Below are positions 1 to 11,300 of a DNA stretch of 64,000 nucleotides, piece by piece. The position numbers and the translations under genes were made by a program. The notes under the pieces were generated by a model. The model was not told the origin of the DNA. It ran no database searches and saw nothing but the letters and a program-made list of their open reading frames with translations. The stretch's first letter is position 1; each line of letters begins with the position of its first letter. Source of the stretch: Syngnathus acus (taxonomy: Eukaryota; Chordata; Actinopteri; Syngnathiformes; Syngnathidae); the NCBI RefSeq assembly GCF_901709675.1, contig NC_051099.1, forward strand, positions 2,728,001 to 2,792,000, written 5' to 3'.

Positions 1-120
1 TGCTGGGTGTGTTGAGGTAGCAGTTATCTGAAGGTTTAAAATGACCACAAGCTCTATGCTAATTTCCATTAGCATTTATCACCTCATAAGCTCGCTAGCA
101 CATTGATGCTGTTCACCTAC

Positions 121-2269
121 TTGCACGCTGTGGGGCATGGCGAAGCCGTCTTGCTGCAGGAGCTCCGAGTGCAGACGGTGTTTTCCCTGCAGGGTCTCGT
201 TGTCCCGCTGGAGTCGGCTCAGCTCGTCGGCCACTTGCTCGCGTGAGTGCACCAGCGCGGCCTTCCACCCGCGCGGAAACATTAGGATGGCCTCGTCCTC
301 TCGCCGCCCCGCCCGACGATGCTCACCATCTGTCCTTGCGTGTTCCTCTTAGCGTCGCCGAAGGCCTCCTGAAGCGTGGCCAGCAGCGTTTCCGACTCCT
401 GCACTCGTTGGACGAGGGCGGACACCTGAGGCAAACAATAATAACCAAAAGGCAAAATATGAAACACCATTCTTGATGGTGAGGGTTTCCAGAAAAATCC
501 AAAACAACGCTGAGGAACCGGGTGTTGCTCTGCAATCAAGATGTTTCTGCAAGTTCTGTTCTCAACAAAACAGAGTGTAAAAATCTGAACGGACCTTAGC
601 TGCGATTTCCTCATTGCCGAGCTTGACGGACTCTTCCAGACTCTGTTTTTCGGCCACGCTCCTCTCAAGATGATCGTTGGCCTGCCGCAGCATGGCCTGC
701 AGTTTCTTCACCTGCGGAGGGAGCCGGAAGACTTCGCCGTCAGCACCGAGCGCAGCAGACTGAGCGAAACGTACGCAAAACCTGACAACCTGGTCTCGCG
801 TGTCGGCTTCCTGGCCCTGGATGGCCTGCAACTGCTTCTCGTAGTTGGAGCACATGTCGCAGCGGCGGCCCAGTTTCTTGCCCGCGTTCTTCACCTGAGG
901 CGGCAAACAAATGCCACCGAGGACACGACGTTAGCGACGCCGATGTAAGCGCCACAAATCATTCGAAGATAAGTTGCCGTATCGTGGCCTCGATGAGCGG
1001 AGCGTACCTCCTGTTGCAGCAGGTTCCATTCGCTGTCGCTGACCAGTCGATAGCCGGCGGGCGATAAGTAGGCAGTGTCAGGGGCTTGCGAAATACTGGA
1101 CAGCAAGGACGCCGTTTCCTCCTGCTCGGGCGTCATGGCTTTGATGGCCTTCTCCTGATCTTTGGTGAGCAGGAAGTGGCCGGGCGTCAGCTTGATAGAG
1201 CTGATGGACCAGGTGTCGCCCAAGCCGGCGTCCACCGCGCCGCATTCGGCCCCCACCAGGGGCCCGAAATCCGACTCGTCCAAGTGGCCGGCCGACTTGG
1301 CCTTGTGGTTCAGGCCCTGCGTGGCCGACAAGGAGGAACCCAGGCTGTCGGTGGATTGCGCCCGCCGCAGGTTGTCCTTGTAGGGGTCTAAAGGGCCACC
1401 CGCCACCAAGTCGGCGTCCAGGGAGTGCATAGAGCCGTGTGCGCTGCAGTTGGTCGGCGGCTGGGGAGGACAGAGCCAAATATGAAGGCAAAAAGATACC
1501 AACGTTGAACGGAGGGCCGGTGTACCTCCTCCACGCTCAGCCCCAGGAAGATATCCTCCAAGGGCTCCGTGTTGTCCGCGCCGTCTTCCTCGGGCGCGTC
1601 CTTCACCTGGCTCAGCCTCTCCTTCTCGTCCTCCTCCTGGTCACCGCGAGAAAGGCCGACGCAAGTGGGAAGATGGGTATTTGGAAAAAGGAGCGACGTT
1701 AACCGAACCGAGATGGCGAACAAGCCGGGATCCGAATTTTCCAAGTATCGACCTGGTCTTTCTTCTTGATCTCCTCCACCTGCCGCAGCTGCTCAGAGGA
1801 GAGGACGCTCTCGATCCTCTGCATGTCCCTCATGAGGAGGCGCTGGGACTCGAGGAACTGGTCGTTGGCGCGCTGCCACGTGTGCTTGAGCTGGTTGTGC
1901 TGCTGCCGCTCCAGCTCCAGCTTGTGACATACTGCGTGCGAGCCACACACACAAAGAATTCAAACAAGAAGCATGCAAATGAAAAAGAAAATACAAAGCA
2001 GAGAGGGAGATGGTGGGGTCGATGTCACTCGCACGGGCGAGTACCTTCGTGAAGCTCCCGGCGCAGTTTCTCGGCGTCCTCCTGCAGGACGGACTTCTGC
2101 GTGTTGAGCACGGCCACGTACATCTCCAGGTCGGTGCGACACGACTTCTCCGCCTCCAGAACGTGATTGAGCTCCTTCACCTAGTAAAGAACTTTTGCTT
2201 TGTTGTCGTTTTGCTTTACAAGTTCAACAAAATATTCCAGGGATACAATTGTAGAATCCAGCTGTAGGA

Positions 2270-2309
<40 letters not shown>

Positions 2310-4018
2310 CACCTTGGACGCCTCCAGCTCCTTGACCCGGTCTTCGGCTGTGGTCAGCTTGGCTTTGAGCGTGCCGATCTCCTGCTCCATGGGCATCACC
2401 ACCGAGCGGAGCTTGTCCGCATCCTCCTGAGCCTTCCGTCCAGTTTGCGCCGAGGACATTTCATTTCATTTCATTCATTTCTTATTGTTACGTGGCATGA
2501 GCGGCGGTTGCACCTTTTTCATGTCGTCCTCCAGGTTTTGCTCTTCCTGTCCCTCGGTGAGGCGCCGCCTGAGGTCTCCCAGCTCCCTCTCCATGGCCTC
2601 ACGGTACTGGCCCCACTGAGCTCGCTCCTGCTCCAGACGCTGGTGGAACTGGACCTCGTACTCGCAAACCGTTTCTGAGGCGGTACGTGACAAGGATCAC
2701 AACGCGGCTCCCGGCACGCCGGAATGGGTTGTGAGTGCGTGACAGGGGGAGACGCTCAACATGCCTTTCATGATGGCCTGCAGCGAGGCCACCTCCTCCT
2801 GCCACTGGCCGCGGACCTGGTCGATGGCCTCCTGCTTGGTGTTCTCCGACACGGTGGCCACCGCCTTGATGGTCTCATTCTCGGAGCGGGCCTGGGTCAG
2901 CTGGGCCCGCACGGAGCTCAGTTCCGCCTGGGCCGACTCCAGCGCCGTCGTCTGCCTTTTCAGGTCCTCTGGATCATATGAAAAAGATGCAACTAGCTGA
3001 TTCATCTTTTTCAATTTTGCATAAAATTACATTTTTTCTTAAGGTAGATTGTGTTTTGACGGCGAGGAGCCCTCTTACCCTCTTTGGCCAAATAGAGCTC
3101 TTTGAATTTGGCTCTCTTCTGGTTAAACTCGGCCTCCAGCTGCTGCTTGACTTTGCCGAATTTGGCCCGCTCCCGCTCCAGAGCCTGCATGCGCTGCTGG
3201 AGCTCGTCTGAAACCACAAGATGGACGCTTTTAAAGCTCGGAGAGAAAAATGTGGATGTATGATGTAAACATTTTGACAAGCCTTTTGGAATGTTATTGG
3301 AAATGTGGAATTACGACAACAACAAAATCAACAATTTAATGATTTGAATTGTTTGAACAAGAAATGTGGAGCTGTGAATTAAATTTGGAACATGTCTCTT
3401 CATTTCATTGGGATTTTATTCGTGGAAAATGTGGAATTCTGCAGTAAAGCGGTTGAGAACGTTATGATGGGAAACGGCGGCTAATTGACAATATGGCAAT
3501 TTGGGGAGCGTGCATATTAACGTATTAATAATAATACCAACACAATGTGTGCACGTGCAGAATAACGTGTGTTATCACCAATAACAATAATGATGAGTCG
3601 CTTCAACCTTGCTTTACGCTCCATTATGACACTTGGCAAGTTAGCACAACACACTACGACTAGCTAAACCAGCTAGCTCAAATCAACATGTACTAACGCG
3701 TTACGGAATGCTATCATATGTCATTTATTAGCAATTAACATCAATACACATCCAAGACATGGGCTAATAATGACTGACACATTGTCTGTGCATGTGTGAG
3801 TGTGTGACACGTAGCCCGGGAGGGGGGCGTTGGAGGTGAGGTGGGGGGGTGGGATGCTAACAAGCTAATGTTGTGAAAAGATGCCGAGGCCGCTAAGCAA
3901 GCGCGAGGCTAAAGGCAGCCTTCCCCGCACAGATGCGCCACTACACGTCACAAAACACACAAGACATGTTACCGTCATGCTGGGACGACGGAGGGGCTCC
4001 CGCGGCCTGTTCGGCCAT
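121..4018 (-). CDS. rabep1: Rabaptin-1 (Rab GTPase-binding effector 1), partial: 3' end off the left edge
   Basis: Rab5/Rab4 effector that acts with Rabex-5 on early endosomes in membrane fusion and recycling. Thirteen exons join in phase: 3973-4018, 3079-3207, 2765-2968, 2514-2674, 2313-2432, 2045-2180, 1753-1931, 1526-1636, 1008-1460, 790-894, 595-711, 327-425, 121-261. They give 667 residues. Family landmarks are the N-terminal coiled coil (EFNQKRAKFKELYLAKE), ATVSENTKQEAID, the central KAMTPEQEETASLLSS segment and LGRRCDMCSNYEKQLQ. Nearly all of the protein reads as coiled coil. The first ATG (MAEQAAGAPPSSQ) is chosen because a 46-nt exon with a proper GT donor fits the next exon in phase. 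The C-terminal Rab5-binding part lies beyond base 1. Exon 3 ends at AAAG followed by GCATGT, a GC donor rather than GT. The central segments match RABEP1 rather than the shorter RABEP2. Confidence 0.93.
2276..2307 (+). repeat. Poly(A)32 tract in rabep1 intron 5
   Basis: A run of about 32 A (T on the coding strand) lies directly 3' of the rabep1 exon 5 donor. It could vary in length between individuals. Confidence 0.8.
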
Positions 4019-4443
4019 GGCTCGGTAGGGGAGGGGGGACCTGACGATGAGGAAGGGGATACGAGCTAGGAGTGTCCCACCAGCCAGGCTAACAACATGA
4101 CAGCCGCCATCAAGCTAGCCAACGCAAGACGTGACACGTCCGTTTAAGTCTTCATAGTAAATATTTGACCGCTATGTTTATTTAGCACGTTTGTGTGCAA
4201 TTAAATGGCGGTAAAATTAAATAAATACATTCAACATTATGAAACAGCTTCCTAAACTAGTTTGTATTCACTCAAACAGCTCTTTTTTTCCTAAAAGGGG
4301 GTTATTCGAGCAAACATTTTAGGGAGTTCCGGCTTTTCCTTTCAAAATAAGTGTTCAGAGAACGCTGTAAAGCGGATTCAGTCTCAATGGCAGATTGAAA
4401 AACAGAGAAAGGCTGCATATTGTTCTGCAATGACCCAAAGCTA

Positions 4444-4458
4444 CCACAAGAGGGCGGC
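4444..4458 (+). promoter_or_regulatory. CTCF-like motif
   Basis: The string CCACAAGAGGGCGGC matches the core vertebrate CTCF pattern CCANNAGRGGGCRS on the plus strand. Occupancy is not shown by sequence. Confidence 0.35.
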
Positions 4459-4674
4459 AAAACACTTTTCTTTGGGAATTTTACAACTATAGTTTTGTAT
4501 TATTTTTGTATCATTGCAAGCTATGTCGGAGGGTTGCTTACTATCGTGTTTCCTTAAATCAAAAAAAGTTATTCTACGATAGTAACTAAAGTGTTTAATT
4601 TAATTGCATTCAAATATAATTTATTTTAGATTTTCAAGCGTGCAAGTAACTTGGGATAGCATGTGTCGTCTCTG

Positions 4675-4747
4675 ATTGGTCAACTGTGGCCAGATGACAA
4701 GGTCTAGCTTTTGCCAATTGGTCAGTTGTGGTCACATGGGAAGGTCT
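4675..4747 (+). repeat. Imperfect 31-bp direct duplication carrying CCAAT-type boxes
   Basis: Two copies (about 4675-4705 and 4717-4747, offset 42 bp) agree at about 25 of 31 positions. Each begins attggtca and ends aaggtct. Each copy holds an inverted CCAAT box, which suggests a duplicated NF-Y-type element in the rabep1/foxred1 promoter gap. Confidence 0.55.
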
Positions 4748-5139
4748 TCCTCGGGTTTGTCAAAGCTCGTACAAGTGTACCAGCAGCGTTCCGTGGCGAT
4801 CTTTTCAAAGCAATGTTATGCTTCTGGCTGTAGATGGCTTTTTTCCCCTCAATAAATTGTTTATTTCAAGTCTCATTTCGTAAATTGGGTGCTTTATTCA
4901 GATGTGTTTAATTATTTTCATTTTGAAAGTGTGAATATGTAAGCAAAATATTGATCCAGAAAGTGGCGACAGCTAAATGATGCTTTTATTTTGAAGAAAG
5001 TCACCACGCATGGAACGAGTGGTGGAGTTCTACGGAATGTTCTAAACATTGACATCCCTGTGGCTTAACTGCCTATTTCTGCATACCTGAAATATGTTTG
5101 TGGCTTCCCTTGAGTGTGTGAGCTAACTGAGGCAACGCG

Positions 5140-7741
5140 ATGTCAACGTGGCGTAGCGTGCGTGCAAATGTGCGGACGCTTCGGGCTGCGCTCACCTTCG
5201 CAGGGGTCCCACCGGACCACCGGCTGCTGTGCGGACTCGCAGTGTCACGCCGAAACCTGGGCACCGGGACGCCGCTGCGGAATGACTTCTTTAAAGGTGG
5301 GCTACGGTCGTTAGGTGCCACAAACTAAAGCAAAGTCATAATAACCATCATAATATTGATAAACAGGCAAAAGATGAATGTGAGTGCGTTTAAACTTTTG
5401 CCGAATAAAAGCGCTCCTTCGAAACATTCAGGAACTCAGTCAAGATAAATGGTCCTTGTCATTTGCCCTTCCAATGAAGTATTACTAGAATGTGTTCATT
5501 CTAGATCTGGAGGCCCAGTTGGCCGCCACGAGGAAGAAGGTGGCTGACGCTCTGCCGGGGAGCTCCTGGAGCCCGCTGGAGATCAACCCCAACCTTCCAC
5601 CAGAGAGGACCGACATCGTGATCGTGGGAGGCGGCGTGATGGGCTGGTCCGTGGCCTATTGGCTCAAGAAGAAGGAGGGGCTCCGCGGGGGGCTCAATGT
5701 CATCGTGGTGGAGAAAGACACGACGGTGAGCCTTGCATTTATGAAACATGAAAAAGTTGCATTCATTATGCAACCGGAAATAGCGTATAGATACAATATG
5801 CCAAAATTATAATGATTACATTGTGTGCTCATTTTTACTACTACATTGCAAAACATTTTTACTACTATTTAATTTTTAAAAAGTAATGTAAAGACTAATG
5901 TAATAGAGAGTATTAATCGATCAATCGACCTTTGCGTCCATGTGACCGGTCCCTCGATGTTGGCAGTACTCACAGGCGTCGTCGGTGTTGTCAGCCGGGG
6001 GCATCCGCCAGCAGTTCTCCCTGCCGGAGAACATCAGCCTGTCCATGGCATCCGCCGACTTCCTGAGGAACATCAACGTAGGTGGGCACCCCGGCGGCCA
6101 AGCGAAGCGCTCGCCGAGTCGAGCTCTCAGCGAGTCTCGTTCCTCAGGAGCACTTGGGCGTGCTGAACGAGGACGCCGTGGACGTGCAATTCAACCAGGC
6201 AGGCTACTTGTTCCTGGCCAGCCACAAGGGGGCTCACATCATGGAGGAGAACTTCAAGACGCAGAGGTGGGCAGCCTGCTGCTTTCCTTCCGCCAAGTTA
6301 AGCAAACGTGAGGTTGTTTTGACCCCTTTTGTCTTTTGGAAGAGCCGCCGGGGCGCAAGTGGCACTTCTGTCGCCGACTCAACTCCGAGAGAAATTTCCC
6401 TGGATAAATACCGAAGATGTGGCGCTTGCCGCCTATGGTGAGGGTGTTGCTATTGATTACTTTCATAAATATTATGATTCGATTTTCAAAACCAAGAGAT
6501 TACCGGCATGTGTCTGTTAAGGTGTGGAGAACGAGGGCTGGTTCGACCCGTGGATGTTGCTCAGCGCTATGAGGAGAAAGGCCGTCTCCATGGGCGTCGT
6601 GCCGTGCTGCGGAGAAGTCACCGGTGGCAAAATACGTTCATAAAACTTTAGCGACGTGTTGGTGTCGACGCGTGATGACGCCGTGTCCCTTTGCCAGGTT
6701 TCAAATATTTCTCCAACGAAGCCATGACTGAGGACGGCCAACGTTTGAAGTTGCACAGGATCAATAAAGTTCTGGTGAGCGGTGTCTGTCGAGGAACTGT
6801 TAGTCAGTGACATTTTGATAAAAGTAGTACTTTGGCACCATTTTCAGGTGCAGATGCCTCACAGTTTGGAGTACCAGCCGGTGGAGTGCACCATCGTGGT
6901 GAACACAGCCGGGGCCTTCTCGGCAAAAGTGGCCCGCATGCTGGGAGTGGGACTCGGACCCAAGGACACCCTGGCGAGGATCTCGCTCCCTGTGGAACCG
7001 AGAAAAAGGTACCAAAAATGTTAATCATTTCCCTTGTGTGAAAGGCCCCTTTGTGGAGCTGTGGCGATTTTGATTGCGTTTCAGGTTCATCTACGTGTTC
7101 CATTGTCCTGAGGGTCCCGGATTGGACACGCCCTTCCTCATTGATCCCTCGGGCGTTTACTTCAGGAGGGAGGGGCTCGGTGGGAACTATATCGCCGGCA
7201 GGTCGCCCGACGAGGTTTGGACATCTGACTCAAAACATGATGAGGTAAAGGTCTCAAACTGAGTGCAAATACGAGTGCCACTTTGTTGTGTGTCAGGGGG
7301 AAGAGCCGGATGTGACCAATTTGGATGTGGACCACCAGTTCTTCCAGGACAAAATTTGGCCTGAACTGGCGCATCGCGTTCCAGCTTTTGAAAAACTGAA
7401 GGTGAGTACGGCGTGACGAGCAACCTCCATAATGCATTGAGGATGGCGGTTATGACAAAAAGCATTTCGCCACACTTTGCGGGCAGGTGAGGAGCGCATG
7501 GGCGGGCTACTACGACTACAACACGTTGGACCAGAACGGCATCGTGGGCGCGCACCCGCTGGTCAACAACATGTACTTCGCCACGGGCTTCAGCGGCCAC
7601 GGCCTGCAGCACTCTCCGGCCGTGGGCCGCGCCGTGGCCGAGCTCATCCTGGACGGCAACTTCACCACATTGGACCTCAGCCGGCTCGGCTTCCGCCGCA
7701 TCATTGAAGGCGAGCCCATGTTGGAGACGAACATTGTCTAG
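5140..7741 (+). CDS. foxred1: FAD-dependent oxidoreductase domain-containing protein 1
   Basis: Mitochondrial FAD-binding oxidoreductase of the DAO family, known as an assembly factor for respiratory complex I. Eleven exons join in phase: 5140-5296, 5505-5725, 5967-6077, 6148-6266, 6343-6437, 6522-6623, 6698-6774, 6848-7008, 7085-7214, 7297-7401, 7487-7741. They give 510 aa, close to the 486 aa of the human protein. The N-terminus is Arg-rich, acid-free and presequence-like. The dinucleotide-binding motif GGGVMG is at about residues 94-99 ([18 protein letters not shown]). Later landmarks are [59 protein letters not shown] and [10 protein letters not shown]. The stop is TAG. Introns are short; intron 3 is about 70 bp. 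The start is the only in-phase ATG giving a targeting-type N-terminus. Confidence 0.95.
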
Positions 7742-7879
7742 AGGTCGTCGTTTTCTACGGCGCCTATCAGCGGGACTTTTTTTTTTTTTTTTTAAATACA
7801 AGAAGCCATGATTTTATCAACTCCCAAACAAACTAGTAGTAACATCCTCCAGGAAAGCTGCCACTTGACGGCGGGAACA

Positions 7880-7885
7880 AATAAA
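7880..7885 (+). terminator. Poly(A) signal of foxred1
   Basis: An AATAAA hexamer lies about 140 bp past the foxred1 stop, after a T tract. Confidence 0.6.
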
Positions 7886-8051
7886 TTGATCAGCTACCTT
7901 AAGCTCCACATTGTTACTCTGAATTGTATAATCGAGTCATTCCTGAACTAATCGTGCCGGCTCAGATGCAAAACACACGTTGCAAGGCCGCCTGGATGGT
8001 GCATTGAATGCGTCCACACTGCTGGCATGTGGCTTGGATTAGAACATTTCA

Positions 8052-8134
8052 ATGTGGCTTAAAATCGTTGCGCCCTTGCTGGAAGAAAGGCAGTCGCACC
8101 AGCTGAGGCAGCAGGAGCTCAACGCCGGACTCAG
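8052..8134 (+). CDS. kcnj1: Candidate upstream coding exon of kcnj1 (alternative N-terminus)
   Basis: ATG followed by 27 open codons ends at AG before GTATGA, a usable donor. Joined to the acceptor TTTCCAG at 9380, its last two bases plus one make AGA, and the frame runs directly into the channel ATG. The product would be 411 aa with the extra N-terminus MWLKIVAPLLEERQSHQ... Mammalian ROMK1 likewise gains an N-terminal stretch from an upstream exon joined just before the internal Met. No homology to the mammalian exon is visible, and usage is inferred from splice sites and phase only. Confidence 0.45.
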
Positions 8135-9381
8135 GTATGAGTTTGTGGCTTTAATTTTTATTGATTTATTTAATTAACAACAAATGTCAACGTCTAAGTG
8201 TCGACATAAGAAAGTGAAATCTTATTTTAGTTCAATTTTTTTTTGACGCACTGAATTTGAAAAAGTATTTTTATGTTCATCTTATTGATGTAGCGTCTTT
8301 TCCAAACTAGCTATATTTAATCATTATATTTTACAATTTTATCGTAATTTCCCTTTTGAGGACCCTCGTCCTTTTAAGAATGCATACAATGTGTTTGTGA
8401 TATTTTGAATGTACGCATATTGTTGAAACAATCCGTCCATCGGTTTTCGCGCACGGTGCGTTCAGGGACCCTAGGTCTTCCTGGAACGACGTCAACTTCA
8501 CGTGTTACGTTGCGTTCATAAAAGCAAGCATGACAGGTCACAGACACGAAAGACAAAAGTCGTCGTGACTTTTAGCGACACTTTAGCTTAACAATGAACG
8601 CGTTGACAGCCTCTTGCAGCACGCTGATCCTTATTCTTATCAAGGGAGCGCGCATGCCAGGTAAACTTGTTGCGTTTGGACGGGGAAGACTATGATTGAG
8701 AAAAACGACTGAAATTAGTTCGTAAATACAAATGTCAGAGGCACACACAAAAAATACCATTAAAATCTGTAATTGGCGAGGGGTCACGTCCACTTTTCTA
8801 TTTGTGTCCCAATATTTTTTGTTCATGAGCGACGTAAATACCACTTAATAATACACTGCCCTCCATGTACCAACAAAATGGCGTAGCATTCATCAAAGTC
8901 AAGCTAGAGATTTGATATTTTGCAACATTACCAGCACTGTATTTAAAAGAAGAAAACTAGAAAATTTGACTTGAGTTAACACTCAAACCGCAACATACTG
9001 CAATAAAGGCGACATAAAGATTGTGCCTCCATGTTGAACGACACGCACTTGAAAGGTAAATACAACTGAAGCCTTTGCGCTTTTCGCGGATGACATTTTA
9101 CGCGTAACCGTTGTTTGTGGCCGATTCCGGGTCCGAGTAACAACAATTCTCAAGGCGTTCAGGGCCCCTTCTAAATCGGGTTTACGATTGGCTGTAGATG
9201 CCCAGGTATGGCGACGCCAGACAACCTTTGTTTCCCTGACACCAAGCCGCCACCAGATGGCGTGTTGTCCGGCCTGAGCACGGAAAGAATTCAACTCGCG
9301 AGTCAAGGTACCGCTGTATTTCTCTCATTCATCTCAGGAGAAACTAATGGTTTGCCCCGCACTTCGTAAGGTATTTCCAGA

Positions 9382-10533
9382 ATGTTCCAGCGGATCCAGG
9401 GTCACATCCAACCGAAGGTGCACCCGGGTCGCAAAAGCCGGCTGGTGACCAAAGAGGGGCGCTGCAATATCGAGTTTGGCAACAGGGAGCCGGGAAACCA
9501 CCTGCCTTACCTTGTGGACATGTGGACCACCTTCGTAGAGATCCGCTGGCGCTTCGTGCTGCTTCTGTTCGTTGCCTCCTTCATGGGGAGCTGGTTCATC
9601 TTCAGCCTGCTGTGGTACTGGATCGCCCGGAGCAACGGGGACATTTCGGCGTCTCACCGCATCAACCGAACCACGTGCATCGCCAACGTCAACAGCTTGA
9701 CCACGGCCTTCCTCTATTCCCTGGAGACGCAGACCACCATCGGGTACGGCGGGCGGGCCCCGACCGGAGAGTGCGCCGGCACGGTGGCGCTCATCATCCT
9801 GCAGTCCATGGTGGGCGTCTTCATCAACAGCTTCATGTGCGGGATCATCCTGGCCAAAATGTCTCTCCCTAAGAGACGTGCCAAGACGGTTAGTTTCAGC
9901 GACACGGCCGTCATCTGCTTGAAGAACAGCAAACTATGCCTCCAGATCCGCGTGGCCAACCTCCGCAAGACGCTTCTGATCGGGAGCCAGATCTACGGAA
10001 AGCTCTTGAAGACCACCACCACCACGGACGGCGAGACCCTGATCCTGGACCAGCTAGACATCCATTTCACGGCAGACGCCGGCAAGGACAACCTCTTCTT
10101 CGTTTGTCCCCTGACGCTCTACCACGTGATCGACGGGGCCAGTCCCTTCTACGAGCTCTCCGCAGACACGCTGCCCCATCAGGACTTTGAGCTGGTGGTC
10201 TTCTTGGATGGTACGGCCGAATCCACCAGTTCCGTCTGCCAGGTGCGGACCTCTTACATCCCACCGGAGATCCAGTGGGGGCACAGCTTCCTGCCCATCA
10301 TCTCGCGGACCAAGACGGGCAAGTATTGCGTGGATTTTTACAACTTTTCCAAAAGCGTGCGGGTGGCAACGCCGCACTGCGCCCAGTGCTTTGAGGACAA
10401 AGCGGAGGCCAAGCACCAGGTCCACAACCTACACAAGCTGGACAATGAGAAGAATCAGCAGAAGTTGGGCATCCACAACATGGCATTTCAGGTCACCGAC
10501 ATTCACGAGGTCGCGGACGTCACCAAGATGTGA
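9382..10533 (+). CDS. kcnj1: ATP-sensitive inward rectifier K+ channel 1-like (Kir1.1/ROMK)
   Basis: Two-TM potassium channel of the Kir family, acting as a tetramer in plasma membranes such as those of kidney and ionocyte epithelia. The 383-aa core is in one exon. In order it has the cytosolic motif GRCNIEFGN, TM1 (FVLLLFVASFMGSWFIFSLL), a glycosylation sequon NRT before the extracellular Cys, the pore helix and filter TTIGYG at residues 118-123, TM2 with INSFMCG, and the C-terminal Kir domain (RVANLRKTLLIGSQIYGKLL, QDFELVVFLDGT). The weak-rectifier Asn in TM2 is kept. It ends TKM, like the mammalian ROMK tail DTKM, which is why Kir1.1 is preferred over Kir1.2/4.x. The residue aligned with the ROMK pH-sensor lysine (Lys80) is Val. 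Synteny with foxred1 (both 11q24 in human) agrees. Confidence 0.88.
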   Translation: MFQRIQGHIQPKVHPGRKSRLVTKEGRCNIEFGNREPGNHLPYLVDMWTTFVEIRWRFVLLLFVASFMGSWFIFSLLWYWIARSNGDISASHRINRTTCIANVNSLTTAFLYSLETQTTIGYGGRAPTGECAGTVALIILQSMVGVFINSFMCGIILAKMSLPKRRAKTVSFSDTAVICLKNSKLCLQIRVANLRKTLLIGSQIYGKLLKTTTTTDGETLILDQLDIHFTADAGKDNLFFVCPLTLYHVIDGASPFYELSADTLPHQDFELVVFLDGTAESTSSVCQVRTSYIPPEIQWGHSFLPIISRTKTGKYCVDFYNFSKSVRVATPHCAQCFEDKAEAKHQVHNLHKLDNEKNQQKLGIHNMAFQVTDIHEVADVTKM

Positions 10534-10698
10534 ACTGAGATGCTTCTCATAAATGACGATGGAAAAGGTCAAGCGGGTCCAGAAAAATCAGCACGGGTAC
10601 CGTTTGTTCAGGTTGGAACCAGGTCCAGGGTCAGATGACACAAGGAAGGTTCTTAACTGTCACCCCTGTCTGTTAAACAAGTGACTAGATGAGTTGAA

Positions 10699-10704
10699 AA
10701 TAAA
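10699..10704 (+). terminator. Poly(A) signal of kcnj1
   Basis: AATAAA lies about 165 bp after the kcnj1 stop codon. Confidence 0.55.
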
Positions 10705-11284
10705 ACCACAACTAACTTTGACCAAGTCGCGAGACATTACAAATTTATATTCATGGACATTTGTAGAGAAATCTATGTAAATAAAATTTGTAAAGCTAAT
10801 CAAATGTCATCAGCTGTCATTTTGCTAATTGAGAGTCCTCGTTTGGCAAATTTTGGCAAAAACAACGTCAGACATTTTGTGTGAGCGAAAGGCTTTGGCA
10901 TAACTGGCGCTCGTCCGACTTGAGCTCAACTCTGAAGGACGTTGAAAGTCCACGGCAATGAAAAGAGGCATTAACAGTGAATGGCACAGCGGGAACCTCT
11001 TGAGAAGATTAACGTCTGAGTCAGTTTGAATGAAAAACTACGCCGTGTGCGGGAGGGGAAAAAAATCCTAACACTCTCGGGCCTTTTCGCACGTTCACAT
11101 TATTGCCGCTAAAATTAGCTACTCGGCGACAGATCGACAGACTCGTTTGACTTCGTGGGAAGGGCGCAGCTAAATACTCATTGGAACTAGGACGTTCTGA
11201 GATAAAATCTATTTCCACAAGAAAACTAAGAGTTTCTTTTCATACCGTGGCTTTAAAGTCACAGCGGTAGCACTCTACTGATGT

Positions 11285-11300
11285 CCAGTAGAGGGCAGCA
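11285..11300 (+). promoter_or_regulatory. CTCF-like motif
   Basis: CCAGTAGAGGGCAGCA is a near-perfect match to the vertebrate CTCF core on the plus strand, between kcnj1 and vps37d. Confidence 0.4.

Larger units (their letters stand above)
4019..5139. promoter_or_regulatory. Shared 5' region between rabep1 and foxred1
   Basis: This 1.1-kb gap separates two genes transcribed away from each other, so it should hold both 5' UTRs and promoters. It contains CCAAT-type boxes (attggtc) in an imperfect direct duplication near 4.7 kb and a CTCF-like site near 4.45 kb. No coding exon is apparent. Promoter function is inferred from gene arrangement. Confidence 0.5.

Noticed and set aside
8594-8660. ATG exon (MNALTASCSTLILIL...) as the main kcnj1 first exon
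   Set aside because: Its donor gives phase 1 and does not join the channel exon in frame. At most it is a 5' UTR exon.
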